NCBI GenBank assembly: GCA_947626395.1
Contig: CANQRU010000009.1
Location: 23,162-87,161 of the forward strand
Source of the DNA: an uncultured Lachnospiraceae bacterium
Lineage (GTDB): Bacteria > Bacillota > Clostridia > Lachnospirales > Lachnospiraceae
DNA length: 64,000 bases
Direction of reading: 5' to 3'
Shown: positions 50,905 through 62,648 of the stretch, in pieces
How positions within the stretch are numbered: the first letter of the stretch is position 1
Layout of the letters: each line of letters begins with the position of its first letter
The notes under the pieces: model-generated
What the model was told of the DNA's origin: nothing
Database searches by the model: none
Seen by the model: only the letters and a program-made list of their open reading frames with translations
Position numbers and translations under genes: made by a program

Positions 50905-53379
50905 TTATTTCACCTGCAATCCGCACAGGAAATCATTGCCATACGTCTCGAAATAATCAGTGCCGTCGCCGAGTCCGAGCTTATATCTCTCGCCGGTATC
51001 CGGGTTCAGCACGCTCACATTGTACTGGTCATATCCGTACAGGATCAGGCAGGAGGCTCCTTCCGTATAGGCCAGCACCGGATAGCCCCGGCCTATATAG
51101 TACAGCGTCTCCCGCAGCGTCAGACCGCGTCCGTCCAGAAGCATCAGGCCGTCCGTTACCGCATTGGTCCCGCCTTCCCCCAGACGCTTTGTCAGCTCAT
51201 AAGCCAGCGTCTGCGCATCCTGAAGCGTGCGGTAGGCGCGCCGGTTCACCCGGTCCCACAGGATCCGCTGACTTCCGTCAGTCACGATCCCCATAATATC
51301 ATAAACCGCCTGCACCGCCGGAGCCAGCTCCGTATAGATCCCCTGAAGCCTTCCGCGTCCATAGGCGTAGAACAGCGTTCCCTGCTGCTGGCCGTCCGAC
51401 CGAAGCTCCAGACGTTCCGACTGATCACAGGAAATACGGCGCGCCGCGGCGATACGGACGCCGCGTCCGTTCCGAATATCCTTGTCCAGCTGGATAAAAT
51501 AGACCTTCCGCCTGTCCTCCGACGCATACCAGCCGATCCCTTCCATGTAGGTCTGCTCTGACGCCGTATTACATACGATCGTATCGCTGTCGCAGTATTC
51601 ATAGGCGCCGTCGCCGGTCTTCCTCAGCCGGTCCAGGTGAATGCGGGCCTCTTCTACCCTTACATTGGCAATATACATCTCAGACGGCGCATAACTGGAC
51701 TGATCCTTCAGCATATCGTCAACGATCTCAAGAGCGTACATAGGAGCCTCTTCTGTCCTTCCGTTCAGAGTCCAGCTGCCTCCTTCCTCCGCCTTTCCGT
51801 AGACGAAATCCCCCTGCACAAAGCCCAGGGTACGCAGAAGCGTCCCCTCCGGCGCGGAGATCTCCTGTTTGGCGCCGGTCTCCAGGTTCAGCAGATGAAT
51901 GATCTTCGTACCCTCCGGAACCTGGCTGTCCTGCCATGCCAGACAGATCTGATCTGCGCTGACCGCATAGGCGTCCTCGATCAGATTCTGAGCCACCACC
52001 ATGTATTCCCCGCTGGTCAGATCCACGGCGAACACCGCCCGGTCCAGAAACAGATAAAGCATGTTCTGCTCTGTCAGATGGCACAGCCGCTTCACATCCA
52101 TCCGAAGTTCGTCAAAGGATTCCGGAGACGGTATGAAGAACTCCTCCTCGATCGCTCCCCGACGGTCCGGATCGTAACGGCAGACGCTGATCCCCTGGCT
52201 TCCTTCATGGATGCCGCGGTTCATGTAACCATACACCAGGAAATGCACCTCTCCGTCGTCCCCGACCGACAGGATCTCGATATCATGACGGTCATAACCG
52301 CTGCGGCCCGTACTGTCGTCCTCGGACCGGAAGGAAAACAGTTTCACGGCCATGGCGCTGTCCTGATCGTAAAGCCACAGATCCCGGTTAAATACGAACG
52401 CCAGGCAGTTTCCGTCACTGCTCTTCATCCGCTTCACCGCGTCGTCGGTCCCGATCCCCAGAAGGATGCGTTTGCCGGAGTAATCCTCGCGCCTGCCGGC
52501 AAATACCTGGCACGTAGTCCGTTTGAAATCCATAAGATAGATCCGCTTCTCGTCCCATCTCATGGTATAATAATCTTCTACATCGTAAAGCTCGGCCTGG
52601 CCTTCCTCCGGCTGGCGGCTCACCTGATAGGTCACGCGGACCTGTCCCATGGTACCGTCCAGTTCCGTAAGCGCCGCCTGCATCTCCCCCGCAGGAACCA
52701 TATCCAGGCCCGCCCAGGTGATCTGGGAAAAGCTGGATTTCAGCGTCACATCGCCCAGGGACGAATTATCCGCTGTATCGGTGGTTTCCAGATATGTGAC
52801 CAGAGACGCCGCCTCCGCCTCGTCAAAGGTCTTCGTGGAAAATTCTTCCGCAAGCTCCAGCATTTCCTCCCCGTGATCCTCCTCCGGCCACAGGATCCTG
52901 GTGTAGTAATGGATCTGGCCGTGAAGCTCCGTTTCCAGCCGGATATGAAGGAGATACTCCGTATCCCGGCTGATCAGGTTCTGGACCGGCAGCGTCACCC
53001 GGCTCACGCCGTCGCCGCTTACCAGGTCCCCCGCCCGGCTCCTCTCCACCAGCCGCTGTCCGTCCAGACTGCGGATATCATAACTGACGGAAAGCGGCGC
53101 CGCCCCATATTCACGGATCTCCAGAGGCAGCTGCCTGTCTTCCGGAAGGACCACAAGGCTGTCCCTCGCCACGGACACGTTCATTTCCTGCGTAAAACCG
53201 GCCAGACGGTTCGCCTTCGAGCCGTACATTTCCGCGTACACGACAGGCAGAGACGGCGCCTCCATCAAGGTGTACACCGTCTCTGTTTCATCCGTCCGAT
53301 TCCATGATACGACCAGGTAAATCCCCACCGCGGCCAGGAAGATCCCGGCCAGGATGGCGGCTCGCTTTACTAACTTCAT
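50905..53379 (-). CDS. Large membrane-anchored protein of unknown function
   Basis: The 824-residue protein has an N-terminal membrane anchor (AAILAGIFLAAVGIYLVV, about 7-24) and an otherwise extracellular body. The middle contains repeated strand-rich segments (LWLYDQDSAMAVKLFSF, IEILSVGDDGEVHFLVYGY, HLLNLETGAKQEISAPEG) that look like a beta-propeller. The C-terminal ~100 residues (LTLRETLYYIGRGYPVLAY, ILYGYDQYNVSVLNPDTGE) resemble a C39-like papain-fold domain, possibly lacking the catalytic Cys. It lies four bases after the nucleotidyltransferase gene, so the two are probably co-transcribed. Function unknown. Confidence 0.7.
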   Translation of the reverse strand: MKLVKRAAILAGIFLAAVGIYLVVSWNRTDETETVYTLMEAPSLPVVYAEMYGSKANRLAGFTQEMNVSVARDSLVVLPEDRQLPLEIREYGAAPLSVSYDIRSLDGQRLVERSRAGDLVSGDGVSRVTLPVQNLISRDTEYLLHIRLETELHGQIHYYTRILWPEEDHGEEMLELAEEFSTKTFDEAEAASLVTYLETTDTADNSSLGDVTLKSSFSQITWAGLDMVPAGEMQAALTELDGTMGQVRVTYQVSRQPEEGQAELYDVEDYYTMRWDEKRIYLMDFKRTTCQVFAGRREDYSGKRILLGIGTDDAVKRMKSSDGNCLAFVFNRDLWLYDQDSAMAVKLFSFRSEDDSTGRSGYDRHDIEILSVGDDGEVHFLVYGYMNRGIHEGSQGISVCRYDPDRRGAIEEEFFIPSPESFDELRMDVKRLCHLTEQNMLYLFLDRAVFAVDLTSGEYMVVAQNLIEDAYAVSADQICLAWQDSQVPEGTKIIHLLNLETGAKQEISAPEGTLLRTLGFVQGDFVYGKAEEGGSWTLNGRTEEAPMYALEIVDDMLKDQSSYAPSEMYIANVRVEEARIHLDRLRKTGDGAYEYCDSDTIVCNTASEQTYMEGIGWYASEDRRKVYFIQLDKDIRNGRGVRIAAARRISCDQSERLELRSDGQQQGTLFYAYGRGRLQGIYTELAPAVQAVYDIMGIVTDGSQRILWDRVNRRAYRTLQDAQTLAYELTKRLGEGGTNAVTDGLMLLDGRGLTLRETLYYIGRGYPVLAYTEGASCLILYGYDQYNVSVLNPDTGERYKLGLGDGTDYFETYGNDFLCGLQVK

Positions 53380-53383
53380 CTTC

Positions 53384-54307
53384 TCACTTATACAATTTCT
53401 CCGGGTAGACGCCCGCCGCGATCAGCGCGCGGAGAGAATCCACCACTGCCTGCTTGTCTTCCCTGTAGGTGACGCCGAACCATTTATCCGGCGTCTCAAT
53501 GACCTTCACGCGGGCCCTGCCGCTTTCCACCAGCCGGTTTATGACTGACGGCAGAAGGTATTCGGACTTGATATCGCCTTCTTTTAAAGAGGACAGAAAC
53601 TCCGGGAACCCGGCTTCCAGTTCCTTCAGAAACGCCGCCGGAAGTCCCCACATGTTCATCGATACATGACAGCCGGAAGGCACATGAACCGGCTCGCCGG
53701 CCACGTCCTTCGCGGTAAGTCCGCCGGCCGTTTTCTGAATATCATAGGTCTCCACCACGGTCTTTAAGTACCCGTCGCCGCTTACGCTGCAGACGCCGCG
53801 GGTAACGCCGCCGTTCTCGCTTAAGGTATTCTCCAGCAGGAACCCGCCCATGCACATATCGTAAACATCGCCGGATTCATCCATCTGGTTCACCATATAG
53901 TCGTGAAGGCGCTTAAAGCCTTCCCTGCCATAATAATCGTCGGCATTAATGACCATGAACGGCTCATTCACCAGTCCTTTGATGCTTAATACCGCCTGGC
54001 CTGTGCCCCACGGCTTCTTGCGTCCCTCCGGTACCGCGAATCCGGCCGGGAGATCGGCGATTTCCTGATAGGCGTACTCCACATGGACCGCTTTCTCGAT
54101 GCGGCTTCCGATGATCTCCCTGAAATCTTTCTCCAGATCCCTGCGGATAATGAAGACCACTTTATTGAAACCGGCCCGGACCGCGTCGTAGATCGAATAA
54201 TCCATAATGATCTCGCCGCCGGGGCCTACCGGCTCCAGCTGCTTGATGCCGCCGCCGAAACGGCTGCCGATGCCGGCGGCCATGATCACTAACGTTGTGT
54301 CTTTCAT
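53384..54307 (-). CDS. Sugar-phosphate nucleotidyltransferase
   Basis: The ATG at 54307 (GGGGGAA upstream) gives 307 residues. It begins with the nucleotide-binding loop LVIMAAGIGSRFGGGIKQLEPVG, followed by VVFIIRRDLEKDF, a GTGQAVLSIKG motif and the metal-binding FMVINADDYYG. This is the NTP_transferase fold used to activate sugars (UDP- or other nucleotide-sugar synthesis). The exact substrate cannot be assigned. It precedes the large anchored protein and lies downstream of atpC. Confidence 0.82.
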   Translation of the reverse strand: MKDTTLVIMAAGIGSRFGGGIKQLEPVGPGGEIIMDYSIYDAVRAGFNKVVFIIRRDLEKDFREIIGSRIEKAVHVEYAYQEIADLPAGFAVPEGRKKPWGTGQAVLSIKGLVNEPFMVINADDYYGREGFKRLHDYMVNQMDESGDVYDMCMGGFLLENTLSENGGVTRGVCSVSGDGYLKTVVETYDIQKTAGGLTAKDVAGEPVHVPSGCHVSMNMWGLPAAFLKELEAGFPEFLSSLKEGDIKSEYLLPSVINRLVESGRARVKVIETPDKWFGVTYREDKQAVVDSLRALIAAGVYPEKLYK

Positions 54308-54402
54308 AATAGATTCCCCCACACTTTCTTGCAGATTTATCCTTTGTATGCCGCTGCGCGCGCTGCTTCTCACGTTATTCCGGCTGACAGTCCCGCCGCA
54401 GC

Positions 54403-54807
54403 TTACTTCGCCTTCGTCTCCAGACGGACGATCGCTCTCTTAAGCGCCAGCTCCGCCCGCATCACATCAGTACCCGGATAGCGGTCTTTCAGACGCCTCT
54501 CGGCGCGGATCCGCGCCTCCTCGGCACGCTTCACGTCGATATCCTCCGGCCACTCCGCCACCTCGGCCATGACCGTCACCTGATCCTGCAGGATCTCGAT
54601 GAATCCGGCCATCAGCGCGGCTTTCTGCACCTGGCCGCCTTCCTCATGGATCTTCAGAAGTCCGGGGGCCACGATGGCAGTGGAAGGTATGTGGTTGGCG
54701 TAAACGCCGATATCGCCTTCGGTGGTGGTCAGCTCGACCATGGATACATTTCCGTCGTAGAAAATGCGGTCGGGGGTGACCACTTTTAATTTAAATAGAT
54801 CAGCCAT
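54403..54807 (-). CDS. atpC: ATP synthase epsilon subunit
   Basis: The 134-residue subunit of the central stalk has an N-terminal beta-barrel (KLKVVTPDRIFYDGNVSMVEL, TTEGDIGVYANHIPST) and a C-terminal helical hairpin (KRAEEARIRAERRLKDRY ... RAELALKRAIVRLE). It is the last gene of the atp operon; 148 bases separate it from atpD. Confidence 0.95.
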   Translation of the reverse strand: MADLFKLKVVTPDRIFYDGNVSMVELTTTEGDIGVYANHIPSTAIVAPGLLKIHEEGGQVQKAALMAGFIEILQDQVTVMAEVAEWPEDIDVKRAEEARIRAERRLKDRYPGTDVMRAELALKRAIVRLETKAK

Positions 54808-54880
54808 TCTGAATCCTCCTGTCTGCCGCCTTCATCCACCTGCCATACAGCCTGTCCTTCATCGTCAGGCAGGCAGCACC

Positions 54881-54930
54881 GCCAGCGGCCTGCGCCGCGC
54901 GCATGCTTCTGCACGGCCAGCGGCCTGCGC
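54881..54930. repeat. 15-bp direct repeat in atpD-atpC gap
   Basis: gccagcggcctgcgc occurs at 54881-54895 and 54916-54930 (35-bp period), surrounded by GC-rich sequence. It is part of the 148-base gap between atpD and atpC, which has no gene. Confidence 0.6.
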
Positions 54931-54955
54931 GGCTTATCCATCAGTCCGGCTGCGC

Positions 54956-56365
<1,410 letters not shown>

Positions 56366-56587
56366 TCATGTTACAGGACTCGCCTCGCGTATCCTGCAGC
56401 CAGATTGACGGCACACGAATGCGCCTTTATTTTCCAGCCAAAAGACTTTATTAAGCCGCTGTCGGCCACGGGCCGCAGCTGCCTCAATCGCTGATCTCCC
56501 GGCTTTTTCTGCCGGTCATATCAGTTCCGGCACGAACCAGTGTTTTTGCTGCCCGCACCAACTCCTGCCTCGGAATGCAGACTATCG

Positions 56588-57457
56588 TCAGCCCCCAATT
56601 GCGTTCGCCCCAGCGACGATCTCCGTCAGTTCCTGCGTGATCGCACCCTGGCGCGCCCGGTTGTACTGGAGGCTCAGATCCTCGATCATCTCCTCCGCGT
56701 TGCTGGTCGCCGAATCCATGGCCGTCATACGGGCCCCGTTCTCGCTGGCCAGCGACTCCAGAAGAGCGCCGTAGATCAGGCTGCTCATATATTTCGGAAC
56801 AATGGCGTCCAGCACGGTCTCGTCGTCCGGCTCGTAGTCCATGATGGCCCGCGCCTTCGGCTCTTCTCCGTCCGCCGCCTGTCCCCGCTCCGGCAGTTCC
56901 ACCGGCAAAAGCTTTAGAAGCCTCGGCGTATGCACCACCGTATTCTTGAACATCGTAAACGCCAGATAGATCTCTCCGATCTCCCCGCGCGCGAACGCCT
57001 CCAGAAGCACCTGCGTCAGTTCCGCCGCGTCCTGGTAGAGCGGGTCGTTAATGACCTCCGAATAATCGCCCTGGATCTTGAATCCCCGCCGCGCCAGTCC
57101 GTCGCGTCCCTTGCGGCCGATGGCGTACACCAGCGTGTCCGCCGCCGGAAGCTCCGAATTTACCAGCTTTACGATATTATTGTTATAGCCGCCCGCCAGA
57201 CCGCGGTTGGACGTGATCGTGATGACCGCCTTCTTCGGCGACGCGCCGGGCCGCAGGTATCTGTGCCGGACCGCGCCGGAACGGCTGATGATGGAACTCA
57301 TCGTGTCATACATCAGGTTAAAATACGGCTTCGCCGCCTCCGCCCTTGCCCTGGACTTCTGCAGCTTCACAGTCGCCACCAGCTTCATCGCCTTCGTGAT
57401 CTGCTCCGTGCTCTGGATACTGTCGCGCCGGCGCTTGATATCTCTCATGGTTGCCAT
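56588..57457 (-). CDS. atpG: ATP synthase gamma subunit
   Basis: The 289-residue rotor shaft has family-typical ends: MRDIKRRRDSIQSTEQITKAMKLVA at the N-terminus and SATSNAEEMIEDLSLQYNRARQ with ITQELTEIVAGANAI at the C-terminus. ITITSNRGLAGGYNNNI lies near residue 75. It lies between atpA and atpD as usual. Confidence 0.96.
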   Translation of the reverse strand: MATMRDIKRRRDSIQSTEQITKAMKLVATVKLQKSRARAEAAKPYFNLMYDTMSSIISRSGAVRHRYLRPGASPKKAVITITSNRGLAGGYNNNIVKLVNSELPAADTLVYAIGRKGRDGLARRGFKIQGDYSEVINDPLYQDAAELTQVLLEAFARGEIGEIYLAFTMFKNTVVHTPRLLKLLPVELPERGQAADGEEPKARAIMDYEPDDETVLDAIVPKYMSSLIYGALLESLASENGARMTAMDSATSNAEEMIEDLSLQYNRARQGAITQELTEIVAGANAIGG

Positions 57458-57559
57458 GATCTGTCACCTGTTCTTTCTTTACAATCCGCTGTCCCCCGCT
57501 CATGCCCGGTCTGCGGCACTTCATTTCCGTCAAAAATCATGCCTCCGGGCTGCCGCGTC

Positions 57560-59119
<1,560 letters not shown>

Positions 59120-59668
59120 TCAGCCCAGCTGCACTTCCAACAACTGCTTCCTCAGATCATCCAGTCTGTTCTTAATACTGCTGTCCACGACCCGGTCCCC
59201 GATGCGGATCACCATGCCGCCGATCAGCGACGGATCCACCCGGTAGTCCATTTCGAAGGATTTGTATGAAGTGGTCGCAAGAAGCTTCTCCTCCACCTGC
59301 GCCTTCTGCGCTTCGGACAGTTCCACCGCCGTAGTCACCGCGGCGATGCCGATGCCTTTCATCTCCTTCACACAGCCGATAAAATAGCGGAAAATGGCAG
59401 GGATCTCCGTCTGTCTCCCCTTATCCACCACCGTGGTCAGAAATCCCAGCATCTCCGGCGAAACCCGGCCGCCGAACACATTCTCCACGATCTGCAGCTT
59501 CTCCTCCTTCACCACCTGCGGGTGGTTCAGAAGCTGGATCAGGTCCGTATGCTCCGTGAAAATGTCAAAGAGCGCGCAGACCTCCTCATAGACCGCGTCC
59601 AGCGTCCCCTTCTCCCGGGCCGCCTCCAGAAGCGCGTCGCCGTATACCTTCGAAATCAGCTTTGCCAT
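59120..59668 (-). CDS. atpH: ATP synthase delta subunit
   Basis: The 182-residue peripheral stalk subunit has the N-terminal helical domain (VYGDALLEAAREKGTLDAVYEEV) and the C-terminal signature (DPSLIGGMVIRIGDRVVDSSIKNRLDDL). It overlaps atpF by 13 bases, indicating coupled translation. Confidence 0.95.
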   Translation of the reverse strand: MAKLISKVYGDALLEAAREKGTLDAVYEEVCALFDIFTEHTDLIQLLNHPQVVKEEKLQIVENVFGGRVSPEMLGFLTTVVDKGRQTEIPAIFRYFIGCVKEMKGIGIAAVTTAVELSEAQKAQVEEKLLATTSYKSFEMDYRVDPSLIGGMVIRIGDRVVDSSIKNRLDDLRKQLLEVQLG

Positions 59669-60180
59669 GTGCTCTCACCCATTTCCTTCAGAGTTTCCTC
59701 GATCAGGGAATCCTGCACCGTGGTATCAATGGACGCGGAGACGACCTTGCCCGCAATAAGCGACGCGATGGATACGATCTCCTGCTTCATATCGTCCAGA
59801 GCTTTCCTGCGCTCCAGTTCCACCTCGCGGCTGCCCCGCGCGATGATCCTGGCGGCCTCCGCCTTCGCTTCCTCGATGATCTCCGCCTCTCTGGCCTTGC
59901 CCTTCCTGCGGGCCTCCTCCAGAATCGCGTCGGCTTCTTTCGACACGTCGCGAAGCTTCGCCTCGTACTCCGCCTTCAGCTCCGCGGCCGTCTTCTGATC
60001 GTCAGCCGCGTTCTTGAGCTCTTCGGCCACCTTCTGGCGCCGTTTCTCCAGAATATTGCGCACCGGATTGAACAGCAGATAGGACAGCCCGAAGAACAGG
60101 ACGAAAATATTGATCGCAGTAAAAAACATCTCGGAAAGCAGCTGCGGATCAAAACCTATTAATCTGTTAAGTCCTTCCAA
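59656..60180 (-). CDS. atpF: ATP synthase b subunit
   Basis: The 174-residue protein has one N-terminal membrane helix (MFFTAINIFVLFFGLSYLLF) followed by a long charged coiled coil (NILEKRRQKVAEELKNAADDQ, EAKLRDVSKEADAILEEARRKG). It forms the stator that ties F1 to the a subunit. Confidence 0.95.
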   Translation of the reverse strand: MEGLNRLIGFDPQLLSEMFFTAINIFVLFFGLSYLLFNPVRNILEKRRQKVAEELKNAADDQKTAAELKAEYEAKLRDVSKEADAILEEARRKGKAREAEIIEEAKAEAARIIARGSREVELERRKALDDMKQEIVSIASLIAGKVVSASIDTTVQDSLIEETLKEMGESTWQS

Positions 60181-60221
60181 TGTATCAGAGCCTCCTTCCT
60201 GTTCCTGTCAGACTCCTCCGA

Positions 60222-60479
<258 letters not shown>

Positions 60480-60486
60480 CTACCTC

Positions 60487-61206
60487 CTACTCCATTTTGT
60501 CGTTAATATAAACCATAGTCAGCATACAGAAAACGTATGTCTGTATCGCTCCCGAGAACAGATCGCAGTACACATGCAGAGCCGCAGGCAGTACGATCTT
60601 CATAAACCACGGCATCATGCCGTACCAGAGCCCGATGATGATCACGCCGGAAAGCAGGTTCGCGAAAAGACGCAGCGAGATCGAGATCGGGTTGGCGAAC
60701 TCACCGATCACATTGATCGGGAACAGCACCGGGATCGGTTCGAACAGGCTGGTGAAATGCCGCACGCCCCTGTTCTTAAGTCCCTGATAGTTCACGATAA
60801 AGAACGTGAACAGTCCCAGCAAAAATGTGACGCCGAAATCCGCCGTCGGGGCCCTGAGGCCCACAAGTCCGCTTAAGTTACAGAGCAGTATGAATAAAAA
60901 TATGGTTCCGATGTAGTTCATGAACCGCCGGTTATTGGCTCCCAGGATGCCCGCGGTCATATTCTCCAGGGCCTCCATGGCGATTTCCAGTCCGCTCTGC
61001 AGAAGCCCCGGCGTGTCGCTCTCGCTGACATGCTTTAACTTCCGGCTGACAAAGAAGGCGAACAGCAGAAGCACCGCCGTGATGATCCACGCGCCCACCG
61101 TCGTGTCCGAGATCCAGAGTTCCTGACCGAAGGCGTGGTACTTGAGCACGCCGTGGATCATGAAATCCGGCTCATGCGCGATCATCGGAATCTTCATCAT
61201 TCCCAT
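60487..61206 (-). CDS. atpB: ATP synthase a subunit
   Basis: The 239-residue polytopic protein has the essential Arg in ISISLRLFANLLSG and the upstream FPINVIGEFANPI. ATG 61206 has AAGGAGG 7 bases upstream. Its start overlaps the end of the atpI-like gene by 35 bases. Confidence 0.95.
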   Translation of the reverse strand: MGMMKIPMIAHEPDFMIHGVLKYHAFGQELWISDTTVGAWIITAVLLLFAFFVSRKLKHVSESDTPGLLQSGLEIAMEALENMTAGILGANNRRFMNYIGTIFLFILLCNLSGLVGLRAPTADFGVTFLLGLFTFFIVNYQGLKNRGVRHFTSLFEPIPVLFPINVIGEFANPISISLRLFANLLSGVIIIGLWYGMMPWFMKIVLPAALHVYCDLFSGAIQTYVFCMLTMVYINDKME

Positions 61207-61678
61207 ACTCCTTCCTCCTTTCCCTCAGGATAATCTCTCCGCCGCCGTCCCTGCCGTCCGGCGGAACCGCGTCTCCGCCTGAAATAAATCGATGCACCGC
61301 CGGCTGCAAAAATGCTCCCATCTTCAGCCCCAGCGCCCCGATGATCATCGCCACCGCGTCGACCTGCGGCCGGCTCCCCAGGAAGAACAGAACCACCACA
61401 AATACTACCTTGCGAAGCACCGACTGCACCACCGTGATGCGGTTGGCATAAGCCTCGTCCCGGCTGTCCGTCGCCCGCTCCGCTACAACCGCCATATGAA
61501 CAAGCATCGCCACATCGGCGAGAAATCCTGCCAGAAGGCCCACAAGCACCGGCCCCAGGGCAAATCCCATACCGGCCAGCCCCCGCCGGAAGATCACGGC
61601 CAGGATCCCCAGCACCAGCACATAGAGGAACATCCCCACGCACATCTCCGCCACCAGGCATCTGATCTCCTTCGTCAT
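61172..61678 (-). CDS. atpI: ATP synthase subunit I-like membrane protein
   Basis: The 168-residue protein has about four hydrophobic segments (MFLYVLVLGILAVIF, MGFALGPVLVGLLAGFLADVAML, VLRKVVFVVVLFFLG, AMIIGALGLKMGAFLQP), as in AtpI-type proteins that help assemble the c ring or import Mg2+. A Gly/Asp-rich tail follows. It overlaps the upstream gene by 4 bases (ATGA) and atpB by 35. Confidence 0.75.
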   Translation of the reverse strand: MTKEIRCLVAEMCVGMFLYVLVLGILAVIFRRGLAGMGFALGPVLVGLLAGFLADVAMLVHMAVVAERATDSRDEAYANRITVVQSVLRKVVFVVVLFFLGSRPQVDAVAMIIGALGLKMGAFLQPAVHRFISGGDAVPPDGRDGGGEIILRERRKEYGNDEDSDDRA

Positions 61679-62247
61679 GCGGAATCCTCCCCGGGCGGCG
61701 CCGTCTGCGGCCCTGTCCGCGCCGTTGCCCGGTCTGCAGCAGAATCTGTACGCCCCGGCTGCCGGGTCCCTAACCTGCCGGGTCCGGCATCTATCACGTC
61801 GTTCCCAGCATCTGTCCCGCTGTTACCGGCTACCATCACGTTATTCACGGTCTCTGTCCCGCCGTTCCCAGCATCTGTTCGGCTGTTCCCAGCATATGTC
61901 TTCCGTTCCGTCGATCCAGTCTTAGATACATCTGCCGTCAGGACCCGGCTGGGCCGCTTCGGTCTGTCCGCGGAATTCCCGGCGTCCGCCAGTACCTCCC
62001 GCATCTGCCGCTCCCGCTCCGCCTTCTCCTCCCGGTCCTCCTGCTCGACGATCCGCTTTGCCATCAGATAAGCGCCGCGCCCGCCGCCCAGCACGCCCAT
62101 AACCAGCAGGATCAGCGTTACTTTCGTCCCGAACCGGGCGTCAAGAAAGCTTCCCGCCGCGATTCCCAGGATGGTCGGCGTCAGCACGCACAATCCCAGC
62201 TGCGTCACCATGGCAAGGCTGCGGAATACCGATTTCTTATATCGCAT
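61675..62247 (-). CDS. AtpZ/AtpI-like protein with long low-complexity tail
   Basis: The start at 62247 (GAAGGAGAC upstream) gives 190 residues. The first ~75 match AtpZ/AtpI (SLAMVTQLGLCVLTPTILGIAAG, FLDARFGTKVTLILLVMGVLGG, AYLMAKRIVEQEDREEK) with two membrane helices. The remaining ~110 residues are Gly/Asn/Thr/Asp-rich with repeats of the type AGNSGTDAGND, encoded by short GC-rich DNA repeats, and are not expected to fold. It is the first gene of the atp operon. Confidence 0.8.
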   Translation of the reverse strand: MRYKKSVFRSLAMVTQLGLCVLTPTILGIAAGSFLDARFGTKVTLILLVMGVLGGGRGAYLMAKRIVEQEDREEKAERERQMREVLADAGNSADRPKRPSRVLTADVSKTGSTERKTYAGNSRTDAGNGGTETVNNVMVAGNSGTDAGNDVIDAGPGRLGTRQPGRTDSAADRATARTGPQTAPPGEDSA

Positions 62248-62328
62248 AGCGTCTCCTTCCCGGCAAACCTGCGTCCCGCCATGCAGCACGGCAGCCAGAA
62301 AAGTCGGCCTGGCCGCCAACTATTCACC

Positions 62329-62357
62329 ATTATAACCAATCTTTTCCGATTTGTCCA
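62329..62357 (-). promoter_or_regulatory. Promoter of the atp operon
   Basis: TGGACA (62352-62357), a 17-base spacer and a perfect TATAAT (62329-62334) on the minus strand, about 75 bases before the first atp gene. The rest of 62248-62648 has no gene but holds a second, rightward promoter and hairpin. Confidence 0.85.
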
Positions 62358-62417
62358 CCTTTCGTAAAAGTTTCCTCACCATTTTACATTTCTTTAACAT
62401 TTTTATCCTTGTTCCTC

Positions 62418-62446
62418 TTGCATTATCGCGTGCTCTGTATTACAAT
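62418..62446 (+). promoter_or_regulatory. Promoter upstream of second Rpn-type gene
   Basis: TTGCAT (62418-62423), a 17-base spacer and TACAAT (62441-62446), divergent from the atp promoter. Confidence 0.7.
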
Positions 62447-62456
62447 ATCTACATCG

Positions 62457-62482
62457 GCAGGCGCTCTGTCGCCTGCTCTTTT
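62457..62482 (+). terminator. Intrinsic terminator-like hairpin just after promoter
   Basis: GCAGGCG (62457-62463) and CGCCTGC (62470-62476) with a 6-base loop are followed by TCTTTT and then a further TTTTT. It lies about 5 bases after the predicted start site and 170 bases before the Rpn-type start codon, so it would stop most transcripts. Confidence 0.7.
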
Positions 62483-62648
62483 ACGTTTTTCTGGTATCAT
62501 GTCCGGACTTTCTCCGGCGGATTCCTCATCAGGCGATTCTGTGTATGCTTATCTGTGTTCTTATGCCATTCACAGAATCTGCAGCACACAAAGAAGCGTT
62601 ACAGCAACGCATCCCTGGCCCAGGGTCGGATCCAAAGGGGGGATTTCT

